From an uncultured Porphyromonadaceae bacterium (lineage in GTDB: Bacteria; Bacteroidota; Bacteroidia; Bacteroidales; Muribaculaceae): 64,000 nucleotides of DNA. This document shows, one piece after another, positions 16,794-25,121 of this stretch. The stretch's first letter is position 1. Each line of letters opens with the position of its first letter. A model generated the notes under the pieces. That model searched no databases and had not been told where the DNA came from. It saw only the letters and a list, made by a program, of their open reading frames with translations. The DNA is taken from assembly GCA_900548975.1 (NCBI GenBank), contig URMS01000007.1, positions 68,066-132,065 of the forward strand. Direction: 5' to 3'. Made by a program: the position numbers and the translations under genes.

Positions 16794-18065
16794 ATGCTTA
16801 CACTCCAGCAGATAAAGGCCGATCCCAAGTATATAATCGGACGTCTGGCCGTCAAGGGTTTCGATGCAGAGAAGCCCATTAACCGTGTTCTGGCCCTCGA
16901 CGATCTCCGCCGCGGTCTACAGCTTCGCAACGACAACGCCGCCGCCGACCTCAAGCGCAAGGCCGACGCTATCGGCAAGGCTATGAAAGAAGGACGCCGC
17001 GACGAGGCCGAAGCCGCTAAGGAAGCCGTGGCCGTGCTCAAGGAAGAGCAGAAAGCCATAGCCGACGAGCTGGCACGCACCGAAGACGCTATCCGCAACG
17101 AACTTCTCAATATTCCCAACATTCCGTGCGAGGCCGTGCCCGAAGGCAAGACAGCTGCCGACAATGTGGTGGAACTGACCGGCGGCCCCATGCCCGACCT
17201 CGGCCCCGACGCCCTGCCTCACTGGGACCTCGCCAAAAAGTACAATCTCATCGACTTCGACCTCGGTGTGAAGATCACAGGTGCCGGTTTTCCCGTGTAT
17301 CTCGGCAAAGGCGCCAAGCTGCAGCGCGCCCTAATCCAGTTCTTCCTCGACGAGGCTTCCGCCGCCGGATATCTCGAGGTGCAGCCTCCCTATGTAGTCA
17401 ACGAGGCTTCGGGCTACGGTACAGGCCAGCTTCCCGACAAGGAAGGCCAGATGTACTTTGTGAATCTCGACAAGCTCTATCTCATACCTACCGCCGAGGT
17501 GCCTGTGACCAACCTCTACCGCGATGTTATCATCCCCTCCGACAAGCTCCCCGTCAAAAACTGCGCCTACTCGGCATGCTTCCGCCGCGAGGCCGGCAGC
17601 TACGGCAAGGATGTGCGCGGCCTCAACCGCCTGCACCAGTTCGACAAGGTCGAGATAGTACGCATCGAGAAACCCGAGAACAGCTACGCCGCTCTCGAGG
17701 AGATGAAAGCCCATGTGCAGGGTCTTCTCGAAAAGCTCGGTTTGCCCTGGCACATACTCCGTCTGTGCGGCGGCGACATGAGCTTCACATCGGCAATAAC
17801 ATTCGACTTCGAGGTATACTCCGCCGCCCAGGGCCGTTGGCTCGAGGTATCGTCGGTATCCAATTTCGAGACATATCAGGCCAACCGCCTCAAATGCCGC
17901 TATCGTGGCGACGACAAGAAGACTCACCTCTGCCACACTCTCAACGGCTCGGCTCTGGCCCTGCCCCGAATAATGGCCGCTCTTCTGGAGAACAACCAGA
18001 CTCCCGAAGGCATCGTGGTGCCCGAATGCCTGCGTAAATACACCGGTTTCGACATCATCGACTAA
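16794..18065 (+). CDS. serS: Seryl-tRNA synthetase
   Basis: The 423-residue class II synthetase begins with the antiparallel coiled-coil arm (about 30-105) that binds the long variable arm of tRNA(Ser). Catalytic motifs follow: motif 1 region LIQFFLDEASAAGYLEVQPP, the serine-site TAEVPVTN, motif 2 ACFRREAGSYGKDVRGLNRLHQF and motif 3 NGSALALPRIMAALLENNQ. It charges tRNA(Ser), and tRNA(Sec) if present, in the cytoplasm. It shares a transcript with yqeY. A perfect hairpin follows at 18089-18120. Confidence 0.97.
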   Translation: MLTLQQIKADPKYIIGRLAVKGFDAEKPINRVLALDDLRRGLQLRNDNAAADLKRKADAIGKAMKEGRRDEAEAAKEAVAVLKEEQKAIADELARTEDAIRNELLNIPNIPCEAVPEGKTAADNVVELTGGPMPDLGPDALPHWDLAKKYNLIDFDLGVKITGAGFPVYLGKGAKLQRALIQFFLDEASAAGYLEVQPPYVVNEASGYGTGQLPDKEGQMYFVNLDKLYLIPTAEVPVTNLYRDVIIPSDKLPVKNCAYSACFRREAGSYGKDVRGLNRLHQFDKVEIVRIEKPENSYAALEEMKAHVQGLLEKLGLPWHILRLCGGDMSFTSAITFDFEVYSAAQGRWLEVSSVSNFETYQANRLKCRYRGDDKKTHLCHTLNGSALALPRIMAALLENNQTPEGIVVPECLRKYTGFDIID

Positions 18066-18088
18066 CCTTTGGTCCGGCCGATTGTTTT

Positions 18089-18120
18089 TTAAGATGCAGG
18101 CAATGTCGCCTGCATCTTAA
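18089..18120. other. Perfect 13-bp hairpin between serS and rbfA
   Basis: TTAAGATGCAGGC (18089-18101) and its exact complement (18108-18120) flank a 6-base loop. A T run precedes it on the plus strand but none follows, so it is not a standard terminator in either direction. It ends 13 bases before rbfA. Confidence 0.6.
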
Positions 18121-18133
18121 CATATAGAACAGT

Positions 18134-18469
18134 ATGGAATCAACCCGTCAAGCCAAAATCGCCCGTCTTCTTCAGAAAGAACTCAGCGAAATATTCCGGC
18201 GCCAGACCGCCAAGACTCATGGTGTAATCGTGTCGGTGAGCGCCGTGCGCGTGTCGCCCGATCTCTCCGTGGCCAAGGCATATCTGTCGGTATTCCCTTC
18301 GGAAAAAGCCAAGGAAGTGATAGAAAATATCGAGGCCTCGCGCCAGACAGTGCGCTATGAACTCGCGCAGATAGTACGCCATCAGCTCCGCAAGGTACCC
18401 GAGCTGCAGTTCTATCTCGACGACAGCCTCGACTATATCGAAAACATCGATTCATTGTTGTCGAAATAG
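18134..18469 (+). CDS. rbfA: 30S ribosome-binding factor RbfA
   Basis: The 111-residue single KH-like domain protein shows the family pattern: RQAKIARLLQKELSEIF at the N-terminus, VSVSAVRVSPDLSVAKAYLSVF in the centre and the C-terminal LRKVPELQFYLDDSLDY. RbfA matures the 5' end of 16S rRNA and the 30S subunit. It follows serS and is separated from the next gene by a purine-rich inverted repeat that begins at its own stop codon. Confidence 0.94.
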   Translation: MESTRQAKIARLLQKELSEIFRRQTAKTHGVIVSVSAVRVSPDLSVAKAYLSVFPSEKAKEVIENIEASRQTVRYELAQIVRHQLRKVPELQFYLDDSLDYIENIDSLLSK

Positions 18470-18606
18470 GGTTAAAGAAGTAATGAGTTGAAAAAGTTAA
18501 GATAATAGCCACGCCGCAAAAACCATTCTCTTAACTCATTAAACCCAATACTCTATCCACCCTTCCCAAAAAGACTAATATCTTAACTCTTTAAACTTAA
18601 TACTCC
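18467..18606. repeat. Purine-first inverted repeat downstream of rbfA (P3)
   Basis: A purine-rich 5' arm (18470-18506, with GGGTTAA and GAGTTGAAAAAGTTAAGA) is complementary in pieces to two 3' segments, 18524-18545 and about 18575-18606 (each with TCTTAACT). The stop codon of rbfA merges into it. It shares sequence with the element at 50870: GTTAAGMGAATGGKTTTTGC, with at most two substitutions. Confidence 0.75.
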
Positions 18607-18626
18607 TTCGACCCGCTCTCAACGGA

Positions 18627-19862
18627 ATGCTATCCTTTCGCATTGCCCTGCGTTATCTCTTTGCGCCGAAATCGCACAGAGCCGTCAACGTCATCTCGGT
18701 CATTTCGATAGCCGGGGTGGCCGTTGCCACTATGGCCATAGTGGTGGTGCTGTCGGTTTTCAACGGTTTCACCTCGCTTGCCGGCGACCGCCTGGGGCGT
18801 ATCGATCCCGACCTTAAGGTCGTGCCGCTCGAGGGCAAGGCATTCGCGCAGGCCGATTCGCTTGCAGCCGCCATCGCGGCGCTCGACGGTGTGGCTTCGG
18901 CCATGCCGGTGCTTGCCGAGCGTGCCCTTCTTGTGGCTCCCGACCATCAGCAGCCCGTACGCCTCATCGGCATCGACCCGGTGGAATACGGAGCCGAAGG
19001 CATCGACAGCATGCTCATCGACGGTGTCTATGCCACCCATGCAGTCATAGGGCCCGATACCATAGCGGCGGTGCAGCTTTCGGTGGGTGTGGCGCTCAAC
19101 AGCCGGCTGCGGCCCGGCGACGACTCGCGCGCTTCGGTCTATGTGCCGCGCCGTGTGGGCCGTATCAATCCGGCCAATCCCGCGGCTGCCTATCGCAATA
19201 TGCCGGTGGTGGTGAGCGGAGTATTCCAGATCGACCAGCCGGAGTACGATAACGACTGCGTCTTTGTGCCTCTCGATCCTCTTCGCCGCCTGCTTGAGTA
19301 CACCGGCGGTGAGGCATCGTCCATCGACATATCTGTTGCTTCGGCCGCAAAACTGCCGGCCGTGCAGGCGGCGGTGGAAGCCATTGCAGGCGGGGCGTTC
19401 GCCGTCCTTACCCGCGACCGTCAGCAGGCCGATACTTTCCGTATGATCGCCATCGAGAAGTGGGTCACTTTTCTCATGATGGTGTTCATACTCCTTATAG
19501 CGTCGTTCAACATCGTGTCGACCCTGTCGCTGCTGGTAATCGAAAAGCGCGACAATATGCTTACACTGCGCGCGCTCGGCGCCTCGCAGGGCGCGGTCAG
19601 GGCCGTTTTTGCGTGGCTTGCTTGCCTCATTACGGCCGCCGGCGGTGTCGTTGGCGCTGTTTTGGGCGTAGGGCTGTCGCTGCTTCAGGAACACTTCGGG
19701 CTGATAAAGCTCGACGGCGACCCGTCGGCTCTGTCGGTCGACGCCTACCCGGTGCATCTGGAGTGGGGCGACGTGGGTCTGGTGCTCGTCACTGTCGTGG
19801 CCGTCGGACTGGCTATCGCAGCTCTTACCCGCATTTTCACAAGGAAAATAAATACTCTCTAA
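18627..19862 (+). CDS. LolC/LolE-type (FtsX-fold) ABC transporter permease
   Basis: The 411-residue protein has the MacB/LolC plan. The first membrane helix (about 18-45) comes after MLSFRIALRYLFAPKSHRAVNVIS. A large periplasmic domain (about 50-270) follows. Three C-terminal helices make up the FtsX domain (about 275-405, with EKRDNMLTLRALGAS). Such permeases, with an ATPase and a periplasmic or outer membrane partner, extract lipoproteins from the inner membrane or drive other mechanotransmission. No LolD-like ATPase is adjacent. The downstream radical SAM gene begins 12 bases after its stop in the same reading frame. Confidence 0.85.
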   Translation: MLSFRIALRYLFAPKSHRAVNVISVISIAGVAVATMAIVVVLSVFNGFTSLAGDRLGRIDPDLKVVPLEGKAFAQADSLAAAIAALDGVASAMPVLAERALLVAPDHQQPVRLIGIDPVEYGAEGIDSMLIDGVYATHAVIGPDTIAAVQLSVGVALNSRLRPGDDSRASVYVPRRVGRINPANPAAAYRNMPVVVSGVFQIDQPEYDNDCVFVPLDPLRRLLEYTGGEASSIDISVASAAKLPAVQAAVEAIAGGAFAVLTRDRQQADTFRMIAIEKWVTFLMMVFILLIASFNIVSTLSLLVIEKRDNMLTLRALGASQGAVRAVFAWLACLITAAGGVVGAVLGVGLSLLQEHFGLIKLDGDPSALSVDAYPVHLEWGDVGLVLVTVVAVGLAIAALTRIFTRKINTL

Positions 19863-19874
19863 TTCAAAGAAACT

Positions 19875-20654
19875 TTGCAAACCGTTCTCTTCCACGAAAC
19901 CATTTTCGGGCCGATACATTCACGGCGGCTCGGTTCGTCGCTTGGCGTAAACCTTATGCCGAACGACGGTAAAATATGCTCGTTCGACTGTATCTACTGC
20001 GAGGCCGGCTACAATGCCCAGGGCCACGGTACAACCGGACTTCCTTCGCGCGAGCAGACGGCACGCCTGCTCGAGGAAAAACTGATATTCCTCCGCGAGA
20101 ACGGCAAGCCGCTCGACGTAATCACCTTCTCGGGTAACGGGGAGCCTACGCTTCATCCCGATTTTGCCGGAATTGTCGACGATACCATCGCCCTGCGCGA
20201 CAAGTATTTCCCCGAGGTGAAAATCAGCGTTCTCACCAACTCCACCCGCATTGCCGACAAGTCTGTGGCCGATGCGCTGTGCCGGGTCGACAACAATATC
20301 CTCAAGCTCGACAGCGCCTTCGAGGAAACCGCCCGACTGCTCGACCGTCCCGCGCGGGGCTATACCGTTGCCAAGACCATCGACGGCCTCCGGCAATTCG
20401 CGGGCACGGGCATCATACAGACCATGTTTACCCGCGGAGAACACGATGGCGTGGCCATCGACAACACCACCGACACTGAGGTCGACGCCCTCATCGAGGC
20501 CTACCGCGCCATCTCCCCCCGCGAGATAATGATATACACCATCGACCGCCCCACACCCGAAACAACGCTCCGCCGCATCACTCTCCCCGAACTCGAAGCC
20601 ATCGCCGCCCGCATCCGCCGCGCCACCGGCCTCCCCGTCCAGGTCTCCGCCTGA
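19875..20654 (+). CDS. Radical SAM protein (probable TTG start)
   Basis: The 259-residue protein carries the conserved N-terminal GPIHSRRLGSSLGVNL stretch followed by the cluster motif CSFDCIYC (C-x3-C-x2-C), which binds the [4Fe-4S] cluster and S-adenosylmethionine. It also has the FSGNGEPTLHPDF segment typical of this COG0731-like family. The reaction is unknown. The only usual start codon between the preceding stop (19860-19862) and the HSRRLG motif is TTG at 19875; the first ATG would remove the conserved N-terminus. The frame is the same as that of the upstream permease. Family secure, start moderately so. Confidence 0.82.
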   Translation: MQTVLFHETIFGPIHSRRLGSSLGVNLMPNDGKICSFDCIYCEAGYNAQGHGTTGLPSREQTARLLEEKLIFLRENGKPLDVITFSGNGEPTLHPDFAGIVDDTIALRDKYFPEVKISVLTNSTRIADKSVADALCRVDNNILKLDSAFEETARLLDRPARGYTVAKTIDGLRQFAGTGIIQTMFTRGEHDGVAIDNTTDTEVDALIEAYRAISPREIMIYTIDRPTPETTLRRITLPELEAIAARIRRATGLPVQVSA

Positions 20655-20693
20655 AAACTACTTACGTCTTACGCATCTATTCGGCAAAGAGGG

Positions 20694-20725
20694 GTTGTAT
20701 AACTTGCGAATTATGAGTAAATTTG
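20694..20725 (+). promoter_or_regulatory. Promoter of the AlbA_2-type gene
   Basis: GTTG (20694-20697) and TAAATTTG (20718-20725) are 20 bases apart, the expected -33/-7 arrangement, 20 bases before ATG 20745. Confidence 0.6.
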
Positions 20726-20744
20726 CAATTTAAGAATAAAAGAT

Positions 20745-22220
20745 ATGCCTCTGACGAAAGATGAGATACGATTGCTGTTAAGCGATATTGAGAATGAGCG
20801 TGTGGAGCGCACATTATCCGTCGATAATACAAAAAAGATGTCGGAGGCGATATGCTCGTTTGCCAATGATATCCGCAATACTAAGAAGCCGGGTTATTTC
20901 GTGATTGGTGCCGATGATGACGGCAATCTCGATGGACAGACGTTTACGGATGAACAACTCCGTTCATACGCCGGACTCCGCAATTCCGGAACGATTCTTC
21001 CGCCACCGGCAATGATGGTTTATAAAGAGGTATTCCCAGAAGGAGAGGTTGCGGTTATAGAGGTTCAACCAAGTGAAGATACACCTGTTCGATACAAGGG
21101 AGTAATTTGGATTAGAATCGGAGCGAGGAAGGCTGAGGCGAATACAGAGGAGGAACGAATACTCACCGAAAAAGGACAGATACACAGTTCCTCTTTCGAT
21201 GGTCGTCCATGCCGGGAAGCGACTATTGCAGACATAGATGTTGAGCTATTCAGGAATGAGTATTTGCCAAAGGCTGTATCGCCTGCGACATTAGCCAAAG
21301 ACAAGCGCACCCCTATTCAGCAGATGGCATCGTTACGTCTTTTTGACACGCGATTTAATTGTCCTACCTATGCGGGAATCCTATTGTTGGGAATCGACCC
21401 GCAATATTTTATTCCGGGCGCATATATCCAATATGTGAAGTTCGCAGGAGCTACACGTGCCACAAAGGTACTGAAAGAAAATCGCTTCAAAGGCAATCTA
21501 CTTTCCATGCTGAAAGAACTGGAATATTTCATCAAGTATTCCATCGAGAACAAACGTCCGGAATTTGTCAGTGTATTGCGTGAGGAACCTCGCATTAATT
21601 ATCCATGGGAAGCCATCCGAGAGCTTGCCATGAATGCCGTGATGCACCGTGCCTACAATGGCAATAATTCTCCGATTAAGTTTTATGAGTATAGTAACCG
21701 TATAGAGATTGACAATCCAGGCAATCTTTACGGCAAAGTCAATCTGGAAAATTTTCCCGACGAGACCGATTATCGCAATCCCAATATAGCTGAGATAATG
21801 CTCAATCTTGGTTATGTAAATCGCTTTGGGAGCGGTATTAATACCGTTTCAATGCTACTTGAAGATAATGGAAATGCCCCGGCAGAGTTTCTTCTCGGAG
21901 ATTACACTACATTCAAGGTTATTGTCAGGAACGCCGATATCATAGAAAATGGCACAGTGGGCCCGACTGAAAGTGGCACCAATAACAATGACGTTGGCAC
22001 CAATGATGGCACCAATAATGGCACCAGTGAAGATGCCAACCGAAAGGACGCCATTGTCGAGATGATGAGACACAATAAGCGTATTAGCGTCAGGCAGATA
22101 TCCGAGGCATTGAATATTCCTCGCAGAACACTGTTCAGAATTATAGATGTGCTGAAGTCGGAAAATAGAATCAAGCGTGTTGGAAATTTGAAATCCGGCA
22201 CATGGGAAGTTATCGGGTAG
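20745..22220 (+). CDS. AlbA_2/Schlafen-type ATP-binding protein with C-terminal winged helix
   Basis: The 491-residue protein starts with an AlbA_2 (Schlafen AAA_4) domain (about 15-130; ERTLSVDN, FANDIRNTKKPGYFVIGADDDG, VRYKGVIWIRIG). A middle region follows, and then an HATPase_c_4-like domain (about 290-390; REPRINYPWEAIRELAMNAVMHRAY, GLGYVNRFGSGI-like). A linker rich in Gly-Thr-Asn repeats (about 405-430) comes before a C-terminal helix-turn-helix (RKDAIVEMMRHNKRISVRQISEALNIPRRTLFRII). It may be a transcription regulator or a defence-related protein; neither is proven. GC content is clearly lower than in its neighbours, and it stands alone between two conserved operons, consistent with horizontal acquisition. 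Confidence 0.85.
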   Translation: MPLTKDEIRLLLSDIENERVERTLSVDNTKKMSEAICSFANDIRNTKKPGYFVIGADDDGNLDGQTFTDEQLRSYAGLRNSGTILPPPAMMVYKEVFPEGEVAVIEVQPSEDTPVRYKGVIWIRIGARKAEANTEEERILTEKGQIHSSSFDGRPCREATIADIDVELFRNEYLPKAVSPATLAKDKRTPIQQMASLRLFDTRFNCPTYAGILLLGIDPQYFIPGAYIQYVKFAGATRATKVLKENRFKGNLLSMLKELEYFIKYSIENKRPEFVSVLREEPRINYPWEAIRELAMNAVMHRAYNGNNSPIKFYEYSNRIEIDNPGNLYGKVNLENFPDETDYRNPNIAEIMLNLGYVNRFGSGINTVSMLLEDNGNAPAEFLLGDYTTFKVIVRNADIIENGTVGPTESGTNNNDVGTNDGTNNGTSEDANRKDAIVEMMRHNKRISVRQISEALNIPRRTLFRIIDVLKSENRIKRVGNLKSGTWEVIG

Positions 22221-22384
22221 GTTCCTATAGTCATTCCTGTGAGCAAGGTTAAGTTGCTTTCAGAATCGAGTTTTATCCCGACGGCAGACATTTCAGCGAA
22301 AGCTGTCAATCATTTGAAAGGTTTGACCGGCTGTCTGCCATGGTCAAAATTTGTGGGCGTGTTGCAGGATTGGGGCGAATTGAG

Positions 22385-22392
22385 TATTTTTG
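22385..22392 (+). promoter_or_regulatory. -7 promoter element of porX, predicting a leaderless or near-leaderless mRNA
   Basis: TATTTTTG is followed by only six bases (CGAGGA) before ATG 22399, so transcription should start at or next to the start codon. The preceding gap 22221-22384 holds only an 8-bp inverted repeat (22283-22290 with 22332-22339) and no gene that I can support. Confidence 0.55.
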
Positions 22393-22398
22393 CGAGGA

Positions 22399-23961
22399 AT
22401 GAATACGAAGCAACGAATACTCTGGGCCGACGACGAAATCGACCTGCTCAAGCCCCACTTGCTGTTTTTGCGTAACAAGGGCTACGATGTAACCACGGCC
22501 AACAATGGCCGCGACGCTCTCGACATGGCTTTCTCCGAGCCGTTCGACCTTATAATCCTCGATGAGAATATGCCCGGTCTCACCGGTCTGGAAACGCTGT
22601 CGATGATAAAGCAGCGTCTGCCGCATATCCCGGTCATAATGATAACCAAGAGCGAGGAGGAGAATATCATGGACCAGGCCGTAGGCAGCAAGATTGCCGA
22701 CTATCTCATCAAGCCTGTCAATCCCAACCAGATACTCATAGCCATCAAGAAGCATCTGCATGCCGACCAGCTCGTGCAGGAGAAAACGCAGCGCGACTAC
22801 CGCGAGGATTTCGGCAATCTGAGTATGCTCATCAACAGTGCCGACACTATCGACGACTGGTATGCCCTCTACGACCGTCTTGTATTCCGCGAAATGGAAC
22901 TCGCGGGTGCCGGTTCGAGCATGGACGAACTGCTCGAAACGCAGAAAAAGGAGGCCGACTCCGAGTTCTACAAGTGGGTGCGACGCCGCTACGAGGACTG
23001 GGTGGCCGACGGCTGTACCGGTGCCGACGCGCCTCTGATGAGTCCGCGCATTTTCCCCACCACGGTCTTCCCGCTGCTCGATGCCGGCGAGAAAGTATTC
23101 TTTATCCTCATCGACAATTTCCGCCTCGACCAGTGGCGCACCGTCAAGCCTCTGCTCGGCGACATGTTCAATATCGACGAGCACCTGTACACATCTATCT
23201 TACCCACCGCCACACAGTATGCCCGCAATGCCATTTTCTCGGGCCTGATGCCGGCGCAGATCGAGAAGCTTTTCCCCGACCTGTGGGTCGACGAGGACTC
23301 CGAAGAGGGCAAGAATATCAACGAGTCGCCGCTCATAGCCACACAGCTCGAACGCTATCGCCGCAATCATAAATTCTCCTACAACAAGATCAACGACAGC
23401 GCCGCCGGCGAACGTCTGCTCCGCGAGTTCGACCGTCTTGAGGCAAATGATCTCAACATCATCATATTCAATTTCATCGACATGATGTCGCATGCGCGCA
23501 CCGAGTCGAAGATGATCCGCGAACTCGCCGGCACCAATGCCGCCTACCGCGATCTTACCGAGGCGTGGTTCCGCCATTCGTCGGCTATGGAGATTTTCAG
23601 GCGTATAGCCGAGAAGGGTTACAAGATAGTACTGACCACCGACCACGGCACCATCTGCGTCAATAACCCCATCAAGGTGGTCGGCGACCGCAACACCAAC
23701 ACCAATCTTCGCTATAAGCTCGGCAAAAATCTGGCTTACAACGCCCGGCAGGTGTTTGAAGTCAAGAATCCGCACCGTTTCGGGCTGCCCGCGCCTAATG
23801 TATCGACCACATATATCTTCGCCGCCCGCGACGATTTCTTCGCCTATCCCAACAATTACAACTACTACGTGCAATACTACACCGGTACTTTCCAGCATGG
23901 CGGAATATCCATGGAGGAAATGCTGGTCCCGCTAATAACTCTCTCTCCTAAAAACAGTTGA
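22399..23961 (+). CDS. porX: PorX: response regulator fused to alkaline-phosphatase-superfamily domain
   Basis: The 520-residue protein combines a CheY-like receiver (about 1-125; WADDEIDLLKPH, phospho-acceptor Asp55 in IILDENMPG, Lys in LIKPVNP) with a helical linker and a PglZ/alkaline-phosphatase-type domain (about 200-515; FILIDNFRLDQWR, VLTTDHGTICVN). This is PorX, the regulator that with PorY controls the type IX secretion system in Porphyromonas and hydrolyses cyclic oligonucleotides. A secreted protein with a T9SS-like C-terminus is encoded at 45455. I start at ATG 22399; an in-frame TTG at 22390 lies within the promoter. It heads a run of seven genes. Confidence 0.93.
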   Translation: MNTKQRILWADDEIDLLKPHLLFLRNKGYDVTTANNGRDALDMAFSEPFDLIILDENMPGLTGLETLSMIKQRLPHIPVIMITKSEEENIMDQAVGSKIADYLIKPVNPNQILIAIKKHLHADQLVQEKTQRDYREDFGNLSMLINSADTIDDWYALYDRLVFREMELAGAGSSMDELLETQKKEADSEFYKWVRRRYEDWVADGCTGADAPLMSPRIFPTTVFPLLDAGEKVFFILIDNFRLDQWRTVKPLLGDMFNIDEHLYTSILPTATQYARNAIFSGLMPAQIEKLFPDLWVDEDSEEGKNINESPLIATQLERYRRNHKFSYNKINDSAAGERLLREFDRLEANDLNIIIFNFIDMMSHARTESKMIRELAGTNAAYRDLTEAWFRHSSAMEIFRRIAEKGYKIVLTTDHGTICVNNPIKVVGDRNTNTNLRYKLGKNLAYNARQVFEVKNPHRFGLPAPNVSTTYIFAARDDFFAYPNNYNYYVQYYTGTFQHGGISMEEMLVPLITLSPKNS

Positions 23962-23966
23962 ATATT

Positions 23967-24392
23967 ATGAAGACTATAGAAGTACCCTCGCTGGCAGCTC
24001 TTCCCGAAGCTGCGCGCCAGTTCGCCGCCGAAATGGGCGACAATACCGTTTTCGCATTCTACGGCGACATGGGCGCCGGTAAGACCACCTTTATCAACGC
24101 TCTGTGCGAGGTCCTGGGCGTGGATTCCTCGGAAACCGCATCGCCCACTTTCGCCCTCATCAACGAATACCGCTCAGACACTACCGCCGAACTCATCTAT
24201 CACTTCGATTTCTATCGTGTGGAGACTCTCGAGGAGGCTCTTGAGCTGGGCATCGAGGACTATTTCGACTCGGGTGCTGTGTGCCTCATCGAATGGCCCG
24301 AACGCATTGCCGCCGCACTTCCCAACGACACCGTGTCGGTGAAAATTACCGTCAACGACGACGATTCGCGTACCCTCACCATCAGCGAATGA
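23967..24392 (+). CDS. tsaE: tRNA threonylcarbamoyladenosine biosynthesis ATPase TsaE
   Basis: The 141-residue protein has the TsaE P-loop GDMGAGKTTFINALC, the ASPTFALINEY motif and the HFDFYRVE and IEWPERI segments. TsaE is the ATPase that supports TsaB-TsaD in making the t6A37 modification of ANN-decoding tRNAs. I start at ATG 23967, five bases after the porX stop; a TTG three codons earlier overlaps that stop. The end overlaps birA by four bases (ATGA). Confidence 0.95.
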   Translation: MKTIEVPSLAALPEAARQFAAEMGDNTVFAFYGDMGAGKTTFINALCEVLGVDSSETASPTFALINEYRSDTTAELIYHFDFYRVETLEEALELGIEDYFDSGAVCLIEWPERIAAALPNDTVSVKITVNDDDSRTLTISE

Positions 24393-25120
24393 TCATAGAG
24401 TGGCTCGACTCCTGCCGCTCGACCAACTCCGAGCTTGCCGCGCGCACCGATGCGCCCGGCGGCTTCACTGTGGCCACTCGCTGCCAGACTGCCGGCCGCG
24501 GTCAGCGCGGCAACACATGGGAGGCCGAGCCCGGTGCCAATCTCACGTTCTCGCAGTTGCTGCGCCCCGAGGCTATTGTGGCCTCGAGGCAGTTCGAACT
24601 GTCGATGATAGTGTCGCTGGCCATAGTCGACTTTGTGGACGGCGTCTTCGCCGAGGCTTCGCTGCCCTTGCGTGCCGCCATCAAGTGGCCCAACGATATC
24701 TACGTGGGCGACAAGAAAATATGCGGTATCCTTATCGAAAACACCCTCACCGACCGTAATATCGACCGCGCCATCGTTGGCATAGGGCTGAATGTAAACC
24801 AGACTATCTTCCTGAGCGATGCTCCCAATCCGGCATCTCTGCGCACATTCACCGGCCGGGAATACTCTCTCGAGCCCATGCTCGAAAGCCTGTGCGGGGC
24901 CATCAACCGTGCTCTTGCCGCTTATGAGGCCGCTCCCGACCCCGAGGCTCTCACGGCCCGCTACATGAGCCGTCTGTGGCGGCGCGACGGAGTGTGGCCT
25001 TTCGTCACGGCGGACGGCGAGCGTTTCGTGGCATCGATAGAGTCGGTAGGCACCGACGGCATGCTCACACTTTCCGGCAACCGCCGCTTCGCATTCAAGG
25101 AAGTGGCTTTTGTGCTTTGA
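24389..25120 (+). CDS. birA: Biotin--[acetyl-CoA-carboxylase] ligase
   Basis: The 243-residue protein is a class I BirA without the N-terminal DNA-binding domain. Motifs are LDSCRSTNSELA, the biotin/ATP loop TAGRGQRGNTWEAEPGANL, IKWPNDIYVGDKKICGILIE and GIGLNVNQ. It attaches biotin to carboxylase carrier domains and, lacking the helix-turn-helix, should not act as a repressor. The start ATG overlaps the tsaE stop, indicating translational coupling. A small C-terminal SH3-like region ends the protein. Confidence 0.95.
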   Translation: MIIEWLDSCRSTNSELAARTDAPGGFTVATRCQTAGRGQRGNTWEAEPGANLTFSQLLRPEAIVASRQFELSMIVSLAIVDFVDGVFAEASLPLRAAIKWPNDIYVGDKKICGILIENTLTDRNIDRAIVGIGLNVNQTIFLSDAPNPASLRTFTGREYSLEPMLESLCGAINRALAAYEAAPDPEALTARYMSRLWRRDGVWPFVTADGERFVASIESVGTDGMLTLSGNRRFAFKEVAFVL

Positions 25121-25121
25121 T

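Noticed and set aside
22239..22475. A 78-codon plus-strand frame before porX
   Set aside because: It runs across the porX promoter and start in another frame and has no recognisable features.
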